Origin: CAG-791 sp963596015
Lineage (GTDB): Bacteria > Bacillota > Clostridia > Lachnospirales > Lachnospiraceae
Assembly (NCBI GenBank): GCA_963596015.1
Contig: CAVBJS010000037.1
Span: 1 to 26,549 of the forward strand
Reading direction: 5' to 3'
DNA length: 26,549 nt
A program made the position numbers and the translations under genes. Shown in pieces: positions 1 to 7,659 of the stretch. The notes below the pieces were generated by a model. The model was not told the DNA's origin. It ran no database searches and worked only from the letters and a program-made list of their open reading frames with translations. Position 1 is the stretch's first letter, and every line of letters starts with the position of its first letter.

Positions 1-116
1 CGCAGGCGAATTCTCCGATGCGATCTGCACCTATGACGTTTACGGCATAGGTGCCATTTGAAAGAAATGACATCAGGCATTTCCTTCAAATTTTTCTATG
101 CCGCAGCCTGTCTGCG
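1..116 (-). repeat. Dispersed multi-hairpin intergenic element, copy A (cut by window edge)
   Basis: This non-coding stretch lies beyond the holA stop codon. It shares two blocks with 12513-12650: ATTCTCCGATGCG at 10-22 and an imperfect hairpin at 57-90 (TTTGAAAGAAATG / CATTTCCTTCAAA, one mismatch). A third hairpin at 27-54 has arms GCACCTATG / CATAGGTGC. A small stem CCGCA / TGCGG at 101-116 matches the stem that precedes the ribosome sites of gerMN and argB. No T-run follows the hairpins, so it does not look like a simple terminator. It could be a REP/MITE-like repeat or a structured leader of a gene beyond the window edge. Confidence 0.6.
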
Positions 117-125
117 GGTCCACAC

Positions 126-1217
126 CTATGCCTGTGTAAGGCTCTCCACCACCAGCATTTCCACGGCTGTGTTCATATCCACCTTGCCGGCCTTAAAAGC
201 CGCGTCCGTCTCGATACACCGTTCTATCCTATGTCGCAGACCTGCGGTGGTATATCGTCCCGCCATAGCCTTCAGCTTGCGCAATGCAAAGGGCGGTACC
301 TTAAGAAGCGCTGCCAGCTCTGCATCGGCACAGTTTTTCCCCATCAGTTCCTTGGTCTCCGACAGTTGCAGATATTGTCGGTGCATCAGGGAGAGGATCA
401 ACGGCGCCGGCGTCTGCAATGCCTTCATATTCATGTAGATTTGCATCGCCCTCTGCCGCTGGCCGCCGGCCATAGCCTCGATCAGATCAAAGACCCTGTC
501 ATTCATCTGTCGACAGGTAATGGTCTCCACCATCTGAGGCGTCACTGCATTGTTTTCACCGCAAAAGGCCGCCAGCTTGTCAGCCTCTGCCCGGATATTC
601 ACCATATCCGTCCCGGTATACTGCAGGAAAAGCGAAAGGGTCCTGCCGTCGATCCCTACCCCCTGTTTCTTAAACAAGCTTCCCGCCCACTGGGCCAGTG
701 CCTGATCCGACAGGTGATCGCATTCTAAGATCCTGCCATTTTTCTCTATGGCCTTGTACAGCTTTTTGCGCTTATCGATGTTCTCCTGTACAAAGATAAA
801 GTGGGTAGAGGAAGGCTGTGTGCCCAGATACTCTGCCAGCAGCAGACCATCCTCCTCTTCCTTTGTCTTGGATGCCTCCCCCTCCTGCTTTCCGGGCTTA
901 TCCTTCGTCTTGGCAGATGCCTTTTCCTTTCCACCGAAGAGCTGGGTATTCTCCAGAATGATGATACGGTTTTCGGCAAAAAAAGGCATGGTCTCGGCCA
1001 GTTCGATCACTTCTCTCGCGCTGACATGCTCTCCGGAGAAAACATTGAGATTCATGGTATCTCCATCTCCCAGCATGGCTTTTTTCAGTTTATCTCTGTT
1101 TTGCAGACGCAAATAGGACTGACTGCCCCAGATCAGGTAAGCCGGCGCAAAATCGCCGGCGGCAAGCTCCTTATTAAATTGCAGCTGCATGGCTGTAAAA
1201 TCTGCTTCTTTTTTCAT
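126..1217 (-). CDS. holA: DNA polymerase III subunit delta
   Basis: HolA is the clamp-loader subunit that opens the beta sliding clamp and acts in the replisome with tau/gamma and delta-prime. The N-terminal part has the family pattern (AYLIWGSQSYL, then FFAENRIIILEN and STHFIFVQENIDKRKKLYK), followed by the helical collar domain. At about 363 residues the length is normal. A charged K/E/D-rich insert near residues 97-125 lies where many homologues have a short loop. An in-frame GTG lies 6 nt upstream, but it overlaps the AGGTG ribosome site, so I chose the ATG at 1217. In Bacillus holA follows comEC on the same strand. Here it is divergent from comEC, which suggests a local inversion relative to that order. 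Confidence 0.93.
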   Translation of the reverse strand: MKKEADFTAMQLQFNKELAAGDFAPAYLIWGSQSYLRLQNRDKLKKAMLGDGDTMNLNVFSGEHVSAREVIELAETMPFFAENRIIILENTQLFGGKEKASAKTKDKPGKQEGEASKTKEEEDGLLLAEYLGTQPSSTHFIFVQENIDKRKKLYKAIEKNGRILECDHLSDQALAQWAGSLFKKQGVGIDGRTLSLFLQYTGTDMVNIRAEADKLAAFCGENNAVTPQMVETITCRQMNDRVFDLIEAMAGGQRQRAMQIYMNMKALQTPAPLILSLMHRQYLQLSETKELMGKNCADAELAALLKVPPFALRKLKAMAGRYTTAGLRHRIERCIETDAAFKAGKVDMNTAVEMLVVESLTQA

Positions 1218-1382
1218 GTTCACCTGTAAAACACTATGTTGTCGGTAGATACTTTGTAAAAGATGTAAAGCACCATCATTATAACACCGATCATAGATAT
1301 GTTCCTATACTTGCGCGAGGACAGTTTCTTTTCTATAATAAACGAACACGGTCGCTGTACAAGCACCGCCTCTTCGACAGCA

Positions 1383-1480
1383 CTTTTCTCATAACACCTT
1401 TCTCATAGTGCATTTCTCTCAGTGTCTTTCTTATAGCGCCTTTCTCATAGCGCATTTCTCTTAGTGCCTTTCTCATAACC
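1383..1480. repeat. 14-bp tandem repeat array between holA and comEC
   Basis: Seven consecutive 14-bp units of the type CCTTTCTCATAGCG fill this stretch (starts 1383, 1397, 1411, 1425, 1439, 1453, 1467). Units starting CC and CA partly alternate. The array sits in the 327-bp gap between the divergent holA and comEC starts, so it lies in the region expected to hold both promoters. An open frame crosses it on the minus strand only because 3 x 14 bp is a multiple of three. That frame has no ribosome site and is not taken as a gene. Confidence 0.85.
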
Positions 1481-1544
1481 CGGTGACGCACAGCCTCACT
1501 GCCATATTTTACCATCTTTTTCCACATCCAGGAGTATCTATACC

Positions 1545-3914
1545 ATGCGCCGACCTCTCTGCTTTTTCTGCCTTCTTTTTGCCTTTTTCATCTGGCTTTC
1601 CTTAGCCATCTCGCCCCCGGCTGCCTTGGATTACAGCTCTATGGACAGATCCTCTGTCCTCTTGACAGGCACCGTAGCTGCCAAGGAATACAAGCGAAAA
1701 AGTGACGACAGTCTCCAATTGTATGTCACTTTGAAGGATCCTGCGTTTTCCCAGGGATCCGACAGACCGGAATGTAACAATTCGGAATGTGATCATTCAA
1801 TGTGTGATCGTTCGAAATGTGATCATTCGGAATGTGATCATTCGCACAAAAACGACCCGAAATATAACAGCGCAGCCCCCTCGCCCAATTCTCAGACCAT
1901 GCAAGAGTCTCAGGAAGACAGTCCCTGCACGGATAACATCACCATTCCCTCCCACTATTCCATTCTGTGCGTTTTCTCCGACACTTCTGTGGATTCCACG
2001 CTGTCCATAGGCAGTAGTGTCACTGTGCAGGGGACGCTGCGGGCTTTTTCCCCCGCTACCAATCCGGGGGAATTTGACAGTATACGATACTATCAGATCC
2101 TGCGATATGCCTTCAGGCTACAGGAGACTACCCTTTTCAACGATCCGGTGCCCAGCAGGCGCCGGCGGGATTGGCTGTCCGACAGTCTCTACCGGTGTAA
2201 GCGACGCTTATCCGCTGTACTGGATGAGACACTGCCTGCTGAAGACGCCGGCATCATGAAGGCCATGCTATTGGGGGAAAAGGGGTTCCTGGATGACGAG
2301 CTCAAAGCTCTGTATCAGGAAAGCGGCATCGTGCATATCATCGCCATCTCCGGGCTGCATATCTCATTTCTGGGTATGGGACTTTGGAAACTCCTTGTAA
2401 AACTGCGGATGCCAAGACCTGTTGCCGGGATTTCCTGCATCCTCTTGATCCTGCTTTATGGTCAAATGACAGGTACCGGTGTTTCTTCCCTGCGGGCCAT
2501 CTTTATGTTTGGCCTGCAGATCATCGCCGGACTCATGGGCAGGACCTACGATCTGCTTACCAGCGTAAGTCTGGCCGGGATCTTGCTTCTTATAGAGCAG
2601 CCACTGTATTTATGGCACAGCGGTTTTCTCTTCTCCTTTGCCGCCGTCCTCTCCATCGGTCTGCTGCTGCCGGTGTTGCCCAGTCATGGAGGAAAGATTT
2701 TAGCCATTCCTCTTGGGTCACTTCCCATTTATTTACTCTTCTATCACCGTTTTCCTCTGGTCTCTCTCTTCCTGAATCTGCTGGTGATCCCTTTGATGAG
2801 CGTATTGCTTCCTCTCGGTATCCTCCTTTTGTTTCTAGGTCTCATAGCCACTGCGTTAGGCGCTCTGGCCGGCTTTCCCGTCCGGAGCATCCTCTTTGTC
2901 TATAAATGCTTATGCCGGGTGGGAAACCTGTTGCCTGTACCGGATCTGGTGCCCGGCGCACCGGGCATGGCCGCCGTCTTTCTCTATCTTGGCTTTTTGC
3001 TTTTCCTGGTCTTTGCCCACAAACACTTTTCCGATCTGTGCAAATACCTGTGGGTCAGCTGCGCTGTGCTGTTTTTGTGCATTCATCCCGTCTATCCTTT
3101 GGAGATCACCTTTCTGGATGTGGGACAGGGAGACGGCATCTGTATCCGGTGCCAAGGCAAGACCATCCTTATAGACGGGGGAAGCTCTTCCACCTCTTCT
3201 TTGGCCCAATACCAGCTCGCCCCGTATCTTACCTGGTCCGGCACTCCTTCTGTGGACCTGGCTATCCTCACCCATGATGACAGCGACCATTGCAACGGCC
3301 TCATAGACCTACTGACAGAAGATGAGATAAAAATAAAGCAGCTCCTGCTCCCTGCCATCGACAGTTCCTGTCAGGGAGAAAATTATCAAAAACTGGAGGC
3401 TCTGTGTCAGAAGAAAAACATACCCATCCTCTATGGTGCCGGCGGCGACCGGCTGCAGGTAGGGAAAACCACTTTACAAATACTGCATCCCACAAAAGGC
3501 GCCTCCTATGAAGACGTCAATGCCTCTTCCCTGACCATCTTGCTGACCTATCAGGCTTTTTCCGCCCTGCTAACCGGTGACCTGGAAAAAGAAGGGGAGC
3601 AGGATCTTATTGCCTGTATGGATCCTACTTATAAACAGGATCTAACGGTCCTGAAGGTAGCCCATCACGGTTCCCGCTATGCCACCTCCAATGAACTTCT
3701 CACCCTTTTTTCTCCCCGGATCGGCATCATCTCCGCCGGCCGCTCCAACCGCTACGGCCACCCCGCCACCGAAACCGTAGAGCGGCTGCAAAATGCAAAC
3801 GTCACCCTGTACAACACCCAGACAAACGGTGCCATTACCATAAAAACAGACGGAGAGAAGGCCTTTGTGGAAACCTTTCTCTCCGCCGATCCGTTCGTAA
3901 TAGATAATGACTAG
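1545..3914 (+). CDS. comEC: ComEC/Rec2 DNA uptake channel
   Basis: ComEC forms the membrane channel that carries single-stranded DNA into the cytoplasm during competence, and its metallo-beta-lactamase (MBL)-fold domain is the proposed nuclease. The 789 residues are close to the Bacillus length. The order is: N-terminal membrane segment and DUF4131 region (1-190), competence domain with ISGLHIS at 268-274 and TGTGVSSLRA, about ten membrane helices, then the MBL domain. MBL motifs are FLDVGQGDG (523-531), THDDSDH (576-582), LTGDLEKEG, and HHGS (707-710) followed by SAGRSNRYGHP. The DUF4131 region is interrupted at residues 76-100 by five Cys-containing pentapeptide repeats. AGGAG lies 10 nt before the ATG. 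The gene converges on gerMN with a 16-bp gap. Confidence 0.96.
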   Translation: MRRPLCFFCLLFAFFIWLSLAISPPAALDYSSMDRSSVLLTGTVAAKEYKRKSDDSLQLYVTLKDPAFSQGSDRPECNNSECDHSMCDRSKCDHSECDHSHKNDPKYNSAAPSPNSQTMQESQEDSPCTDNITIPSHYSILCVFSDTSVDSTLSIGSSVTVQGTLRAFSPATNPGEFDSIRYYQILRYAFRLQETTLFNDPVPSRRRRDWLSDSLYRCKRRLSAVLDETLPAEDAGIMKAMLLGEKGFLDDELKALYQESGIVHIIAISGLHISFLGMGLWKLLVKLRMPRPVAGISCILLILLYGQMTGTGVSSLRAIFMFGLQIIAGLMGRTYDLLTSVSLAGILLLIEQPLYLWHSGFLFSFAAVLSIGLLLPVLPSHGGKILAIPLGSLPIYLLFYHRFPLVSLFLNLLVIPLMSVLLPLGILLLFLGLIATALGALAGFPVRSILFVYKCLCRVGNLLPVPDLVPGAPGMAAVFLYLGFLLFLVFAHKHFSDLCKYLWVSCAVLFLCIHPVYPLEITFLDVGQGDGICIRCQGKTILIDGGSSSTSSLAQYQLAPYLTWSGTPSVDLAILTHDDSDHCNGLIDLLTEDEIKIKQLLLPAIDSSCQGENYQKLEALCQKKNIPILYGAGGDRLQVGKTTLQILHPTKGASYEDVNASSLTILLTYQAFSALLTGDLEKEGEQDLIACMDPTYKQDLTVLKVAHHGSRYATSNELLTLFSPRIGIISAGRSNRYGHPATETVERLQNANVTLYNTQTNGAITIKTDGEKAFVETFLSADPFVIDND
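1770..1844 (+). repeat. 15-bp tandem repeat in comEC encoding (E/M/K)C(D/N)(H/N/R)S
   Basis: Five in-frame 15-bp units of the type GAATGTGATCATTCG encode ECNNS, ECDHS, MCDRS, KCDHS and ECDHS, and a further His follows. The unit is in frame, so copy-number change would lengthen or shorten the protein without breaking it. It lies between two parts of the extracytoplasmic N-terminal region. The regular Cys, Asp and His are metal-ligand-like, but binding is inference. Confidence 0.9.
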
Positions 3915-3930
3915 TGGTTTGAATCACAGA

Positions 3931-4860
3931 TCACTGATTACTACTCTGCACAATCTCCAGATTCCGCTGAAAGACCGTCTGGAAGCTGATGCTCTCCAAA
4001 AAGGACTGGGTGGTGTCCCCATCTATGGAGATCTGCACTTTATTGATGCTGCTAAGCTCTGTCAGAGAATTGACCAATGAGTAAATGGCCACCTCCGGGG
4101 AAACATTGTAGGGCTCTGTCAGGAAAGTGCTGTCAAAGCTTACATAACAGATTCCGTCCTTGGAAGCCACATTGATGATCTTGGCGCCGGGGTTCAAGGT
4201 AGGATAGACCACCGAGGAATTAGGCCCCTTTAAAAGCTCCTCTACTACCAGCTTCTCCATGGAAATATTGCTGTTGTAGACCACGGTGCGGTAGGTATCC
4301 ACCAACTTTGTCCCCTCTTCATTAGCGAAGTAAAGGTGCAGTCTTACCTTTTCATAGGTATTGATCTCTTTGCCTACGTTAAAGATAAACTGGTCTGCCG
4401 TCATATTGCCCACAGGATTGCCGTCTGCGTTGGACAGAGGCTCTCCGTTTACCGTAAACGCCACGGTCTTTACGCCGGTCACCTGACAGAGGGTATTGAC
4501 AATGGCTCCCCGCACCAGGATTTCCTTGACGGTATCCATTTCCCTGTATTCCGACGAAAAGTCCAGCGTCAATATACCCTCATCCAGCTTGGAAGAAAGC
4601 AATTTAAATCCATTGATGGGCGGCAGATGATCTACCTGATCCGGCTGGGCGGACAACTGCTCTATAAGCTCCTTTACCACGCTGCCGGTAGATCCGGACT
4701 GGGGTATATATGACAACGGAAGGATGGTGGTCTGGTTTTTATTAAGGTAATAAACGGAATACCCACCTTCGCTCTGCTGGGCACTTCCGGTACTCCGGCA
4801 GCCGGCAAGAGACAGCGCCAGAAGCAAAAATATGAGGAAAAACTGTGCTCTTTTTTTCAA
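3931..4860 (-). CDS. GerMN-domain lipoprotein
   Basis: This is a predicted membrane lipoprotein. A lipobox LSLAGC puts the modified Cys at residue 21 after a short basic and hydrophobic signal. Two GerMN repeats follow, roughly residues 33-145 (ending VKTVAFTVNGEPL) and 170-300 (RLHLYFANEEGTKL to INKVQISIDGD). GerMN domains occur in the spore germination protein GerM and in cell-wall-associated lipoproteins, and their ligand is not established. The start is TTG, supported by AAGGG 5 nt upstream, and that ribosome site sits at the end of the dispersed element (4866-4950). It follows the sensor kinase on the same strand, as is common for this family in clostridia, suggesting a link to envelope sensing. 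Confidence 0.85.
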   Translation of the reverse strand: MKKRAQFFLIFLLLALSLAGCRSTGSAQQSEGGYSVYYLNKNQTTILPLSYIPQSGSTGSVVKELIEQLSAQPDQVDHLPPINGFKLLSSKLDEGILTLDFSSEYREMDTVKEILVRGAIVNTLCQVTGVKTVAFTVNGEPLSNADGNPVGNMTADQFIFNVGKEINTYEKVRLHLYFANEEGTKLVDTYRTVVYNSNISMEKLVVEELLKGPNSSVVYPTLNPGAKIINVASKDGICYVSFDSTFLTEPYNVSPEVAIYSLVNSLTELSSINKVQISIDGDTTQSFLESISFQTVFQRNLEIVQSSNQ

Positions 4861-4865
4861 GCTTA

Positions 4866-4950
4866 CCCTTTCTATACCGCGGTCTGCTGCGGCTGCGTGA
4901 GGAAATTGCGTCAGAGAGATCTACTATCACCGTTCTGACGCCAGCTATAC
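4866..4950 (-). repeat. Dispersed multi-hairpin element, copy B, in the gerMN leader
   Basis: Next to the gerMN ribosome site this copy repeats the argB-leader arrangement. The small stem lies at 4877-4892 (CCGCG/TGCGG, closing with a G-U where the other copies have A-U), then the shared stretch GTGAGGAAATTGCG, then a local hairpin at 4908-4941 with arms GCGTCAGA / TCTGACGC. Only the gene-proximal half of the element is recognisable. The remaining gap to 5035 shows nothing I can name. Confidence 0.6.
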
Positions 4951-5035
4951 GGCGATGCTTGTAACATTGCCAAATGAAATCTGTAATGTCTACCGATGAT
5001 CCCGGTTGTTTTCTCCTAATCTATCCGTCTCCCCG

Positions 5036-5126
5036 GGTTATTTCTTCTTAGGTTATTTCTTTTTGGATTATTTCTTCCCTGGTTCTTTCTTCTCAGGTTC
5101 TTTTTTTCTCCGGCTCTATTTTCTTA
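5036..5126 (-). repeat. 15-bp tandem repeat at and beyond the kinase stop codon
   Basis: Consecutive units of the type GGTTATTTCTTCTTA (plus strand) start at 5036, 5051, 5066, 5081 and 5096. Read on the minus strand they encode EPxKK-like pentapeptides. The unit at 5096-5111 is 16 bp because of a longer T-run (A-run on the coding strand). That extra base shifts the frame and makes the kinase end at 5093. In the other frame the coding repeat would run on as EPEKKEPGKK to a TAA. The two outermost units have GAA changed to TAA. Confidence 0.75.
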
Positions 5127-6760
5127 TTATCTTTTGTTTTACTATCTTTTCTTTTACCGTCTTTTTTCTTGCTGTCTTCTTTCCTGTTTTTGTCCTTGGG
5201 CGCCCGGATCTTTATTTCCTTTTTCTTTTCTTTCTTTTTGCCCGGCATGCCTACCATGGCTGCAGGATTGGCCACATAGGTCAGGGGGATGGTCACTGTA
5301 AAGGTACTTCCCTCTCCCTCCTTGCTGTCCACCCGGATGGTGCCCCGATGCATCAACACGGCGCTCTTGGTAATGGACAGGCCAAGACCGGTACCGCCTA
5401 CTTCTCTGGATCTGGATTTATCTACCCGGTAGAATCGATCGTAGATCTTTTCAAAGGATTCCTTGGGAATACCCACGCCGGTATCCTTCACCGCAATGGT
5501 AAAATTCTGATGATCCGCATCCAGGATCACTTCCACCTTGCCATGGTCTGTATTGTATTTCACCGCATTTTCGATGAGGTTTGTCATGATCATGGTCATC
5601 TTGACCTCATCAACCTCAGCGGTGATCTCCCGTTCACTGACCAGGGTCAGGGAAATGTCCCGTTTCTGAGCCAGCGGACGGACTCGCTTCAGGATAATCT
5701 CCGTCAGCTCATTGATATTGACTGTGGTGATATTCATTCCCAGACTCTTCCGGTCCATCTTTACCAGAGTGAGGAGCTCGGAGATGATCTTGTTTTCCCG
5801 GTCGATCTCCTGATCGATATCCACCATAAACTCTCTGTACATCTCCACAGGCGTATCCTCCTGGGCCAGCAGGGAATCCGCCAGAACTTTCATGGAAGTC
5901 ATCGGCGTCTTAAGCTCGTGAGACACATTGGAAACAAATTCCTGCCTGGACTCATCCAACAAGCGCATGCGGGCCAGCACCTGGTTAAAGGCATCCCCCA
6001 TATGCTCCGTCTCCAGATAATCGGGAACATGCACCGGATCATTGGAATAACCGGATTTCAGCTCACTGATGGCCTTGGTCAGACGCTCAAAGGGGCGCAC
6101 CAGGATACCGGCCAACAGAAGGCCTACGGAAAACACCACCAGAACGATGATAACCTCCAGCAGCATGATCCGACGGCTTAAGGTATCCGCCAGACTGTTT
6201 ATGGTATCTGTGGAGATACTGGTCAGCAATACCCCCCGGACTACTTCCTTTTCTCCGGTGCTGCTGCCTGTAAAATCGACCTCCTCCAGAGAGGCCGTCT
6301 CGCTGATGGGCGTGATCATCTCGATATATCCCGTATCCCTGTCATAGTGGGATACGGTGGCTTTGGAGCCGTTTTTCAGGCATTCGATGACTTCCTGAGA
6401 AATGATGGTCTTACCCTCAGAGATCCCATAGGTATCCTTTACCACCCGCAGTCTGTCATTGATCACGATCACCCGTCCGTCAAAAAGGGAGGAAAACTGC
6501 TCTAATTCCGCATTGATTCCCTCTGCAGAGGTATCGTTGAGATAATCATAGTAGATCAGATGATTGGCCAGGATCTTCAGCTGCGTCTGCACCTCAGAAG
6601 ATCTGCTCTTGATCGCCGTAGATTCGTAGTTGCTTATAATACCATAATGTAAAACGATGCACGGAATGATCCCGGCCAAAAAGATGATCAGGAAAATCCG
6701 TGCTTTGATGGATCGTAATATGGAGAAGCGCTTTAAAAAGCGGAACCGATCTTTATTCAT
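5093..6760 (-). CDS. Sensor histidine kinase, WalK/PhoR-type
   Basis: This is a membrane-bound two-component sensor that should phosphorylate the response regulator encoded 39 bp upstream. Order: transmembrane helix 20-43, extracytoplasmic sensor 44-197, second helix 198-221, HAMP about 222-272, then a HisKA domain with the phospho-accepting His281 in SNVSHELKTP. The ATPase domain follows with N-box NLIENAVKYN (394-403), G1 DTGVG (426-430) and G2 GGTGLG (455-460). There is no clear PAS domain, unlike many WalK proteins. Residues 508-555 form a Lys/Glu/Asp-rich tail that ends inside a 15-bp repeat array. AGAGG lies about 5 nt before the ATG. The cognate signal is unknown. Confidence 0.93.
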   Translation of the reverse strand: MNKDRFRFLKRFSILRSIKARIFLIIFLAGIIPCIVLHYGIISNYESTAIKSRSSEVQTQLKILANHLIYYDYLNDTSAEGINAELEQFSSLFDGRVIVINDRLRVVKDTYGISEGKTIISQEVIECLKNGSKATVSHYDRDTGYIEMITPISETASLEEVDFTGSSTGEKEVVRGVLLTSISTDTINSLADTLSRRIMLLEVIIVLVVFSVGLLLAGILVRPFERLTKAISELKSGYSNDPVHVPDYLETEHMGDAFNQVLARMRLLDESRQEFVSNVSHELKTPMTSMKVLADSLLAQEDTPVEMYREFMVDIDQEIDRENKIISELLTLVKMDRKSLGMNITTVNINELTEIILKRVRPLAQKRDISLTLVSEREITAEVDEVKMTMIMTNLIENAVKYNTDHGKVEVILDADHQNFTIAVKDTGVGIPKESFEKIYDRFYRVDKSRSREVGGTGLGLSITKSAVLMHRGTIRVDSKEGEGSTFTVTIPLTYVANPAAMVGMPGKKKEKKKEIKIRAPKDKNRKEDSKKKDGKRKDSKTKDNKKIEPEKKRT

Positions 6761-6799
6761 AGTACCTCTCGTTGCCTCCCCTTGCCTGCATGGCAGTCT

Positions 6800-7498
6800 C
6801 TACTGCTGGCGATTTCTGTAAAAATAGCCCACACCCCATTTAGTCTGCACGTAGCGGGGCTCGGAAGGATTAGGCTCTATCTTTTCCCGAAGGCGCCTTA
6901 CGTGGACATCCACGGTGCGCACATCCCCCGGATAATCCGCACCCCAGATCAGGCGAAGCAGCTCTTCTCTGCCGTAAACCTTATCCGGATGAGTGACCAA
7001 AAGCTCCAAAACTTCAAATTCCTTGGAAGTTAAGTTGATCTCCTTGCCGTCAATGTAGAGTCTGCGGTTATCCCGGTCCAGGCGAAGGCTTCCGTCCTCC
7101 ACCACGTTGCTCTGGGGTTCCTTAGTCTTGCCGGAACTGCTGCGGCGCATAATAGCCTTAAGCCTTGCCTTCACTTCCAGAATATTAAAGGGCTTGGTAA
7201 TATAATCATCTGCGCCGTACTCAAGTCCCAGGATCTTGTCCATATCCTCCCCCTTGGCCGTCAGCATCACGATCGGCACATCGGAGAACTCCCGGATCTG
7301 TTGGCATACTTCAAATCCTGTCAGTTTCGGCAGCATAACGTCCAGTATTATGATATCGTATTGGTTCTGACGCACTTTCTCCAGTGCTTCCTCCCCGTCA
7401 TAGGCACAGTCCACTTCCATGCCATCCTGCTCCAAGCTGAAACGAATGCCCTTTACGATATGCTTTTCATCATCTACTACCAAAACCCTTTTAGCCAT
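6800..7498 (-). CDS. OmpR/PhoB-family response regulator
   Basis: This is a DNA-binding regulator paired with the kinase downstream. The receiver domain has the acidic pair in VLVVDDE (Asp9, Asp10), the phospho-acceptor Asp53 in IIILDVMLP, Thr80 in MLTAKGED and Lys102 in YITKPF. The C-terminal winged helix carries LTSKEFEVLELLVTHPDKVYGREELL and VDVHVRRLREKIE, typical of the OmpR class. An ATG 12 nt upstream lacks a ribosome site, whereas the chosen ATG has GGAG 6 nt before it, giving 232 residues. Similarity to WalR/PhoP is by general pattern; I cannot separate the two without a search. Confidence 0.95.
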   Translation of the reverse strand: MAKRVLVVDDEKHIVKGIRFSLEQDGMEVDCAYDGEEALEKVRQNQYDIIILDVMLPKLTGFEVCQQIREFSDVPIVMLTAKGEDMDKILGLEYGADDYITKPFNILEVKARLKAIMRRSSSGKTKEPQSNVVEDGSLRLDRDNRRLYIDGKEINLTSKEFEVLELLVTHPDKVYGREELLRLIWGADYPGDVRTVDVHVRRLREKIEPNPSEPRYVQTKWGVGYFYRNRQQ

Positions 7499-7526
7499 GT
7501 CAAACTCCATTTCTGAGTGTTTTACT

Positions 7527-7659
7527 GCGAAAAGGCGATACGTATCTCAGCTCATCCTTTAACAGCCACCGCACTTTTAACGCTACTCTCTTTTCCCCAC
7601 ACCTTAGATGCATCGTGCCGGAGGATACAATATAGCTTACCGCAGCTGTGCCTTTTCGC
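7527..7659. other. Distant inverted repeat framing the comEA-regulator gap
   Basis: GCGAAAAGGC at 7527-7536 and its exact reverse complement GCCTTTTCGC at 7650-7659 flank almost the whole comEA/regulator gap, the right arm touching the comEA stop codon. In RNA from the minus strand the arms could pair around a loop of about 113 nt. I found no convincing promoter between them. Confidence 0.35.

Noticed and set aside
1333..1527. 64-codon minus-strand frame across the 14-bp repeats
   Set aside because: It exists because the repeat unit stays open in that frame; no ribosome site and no protein-like composition.
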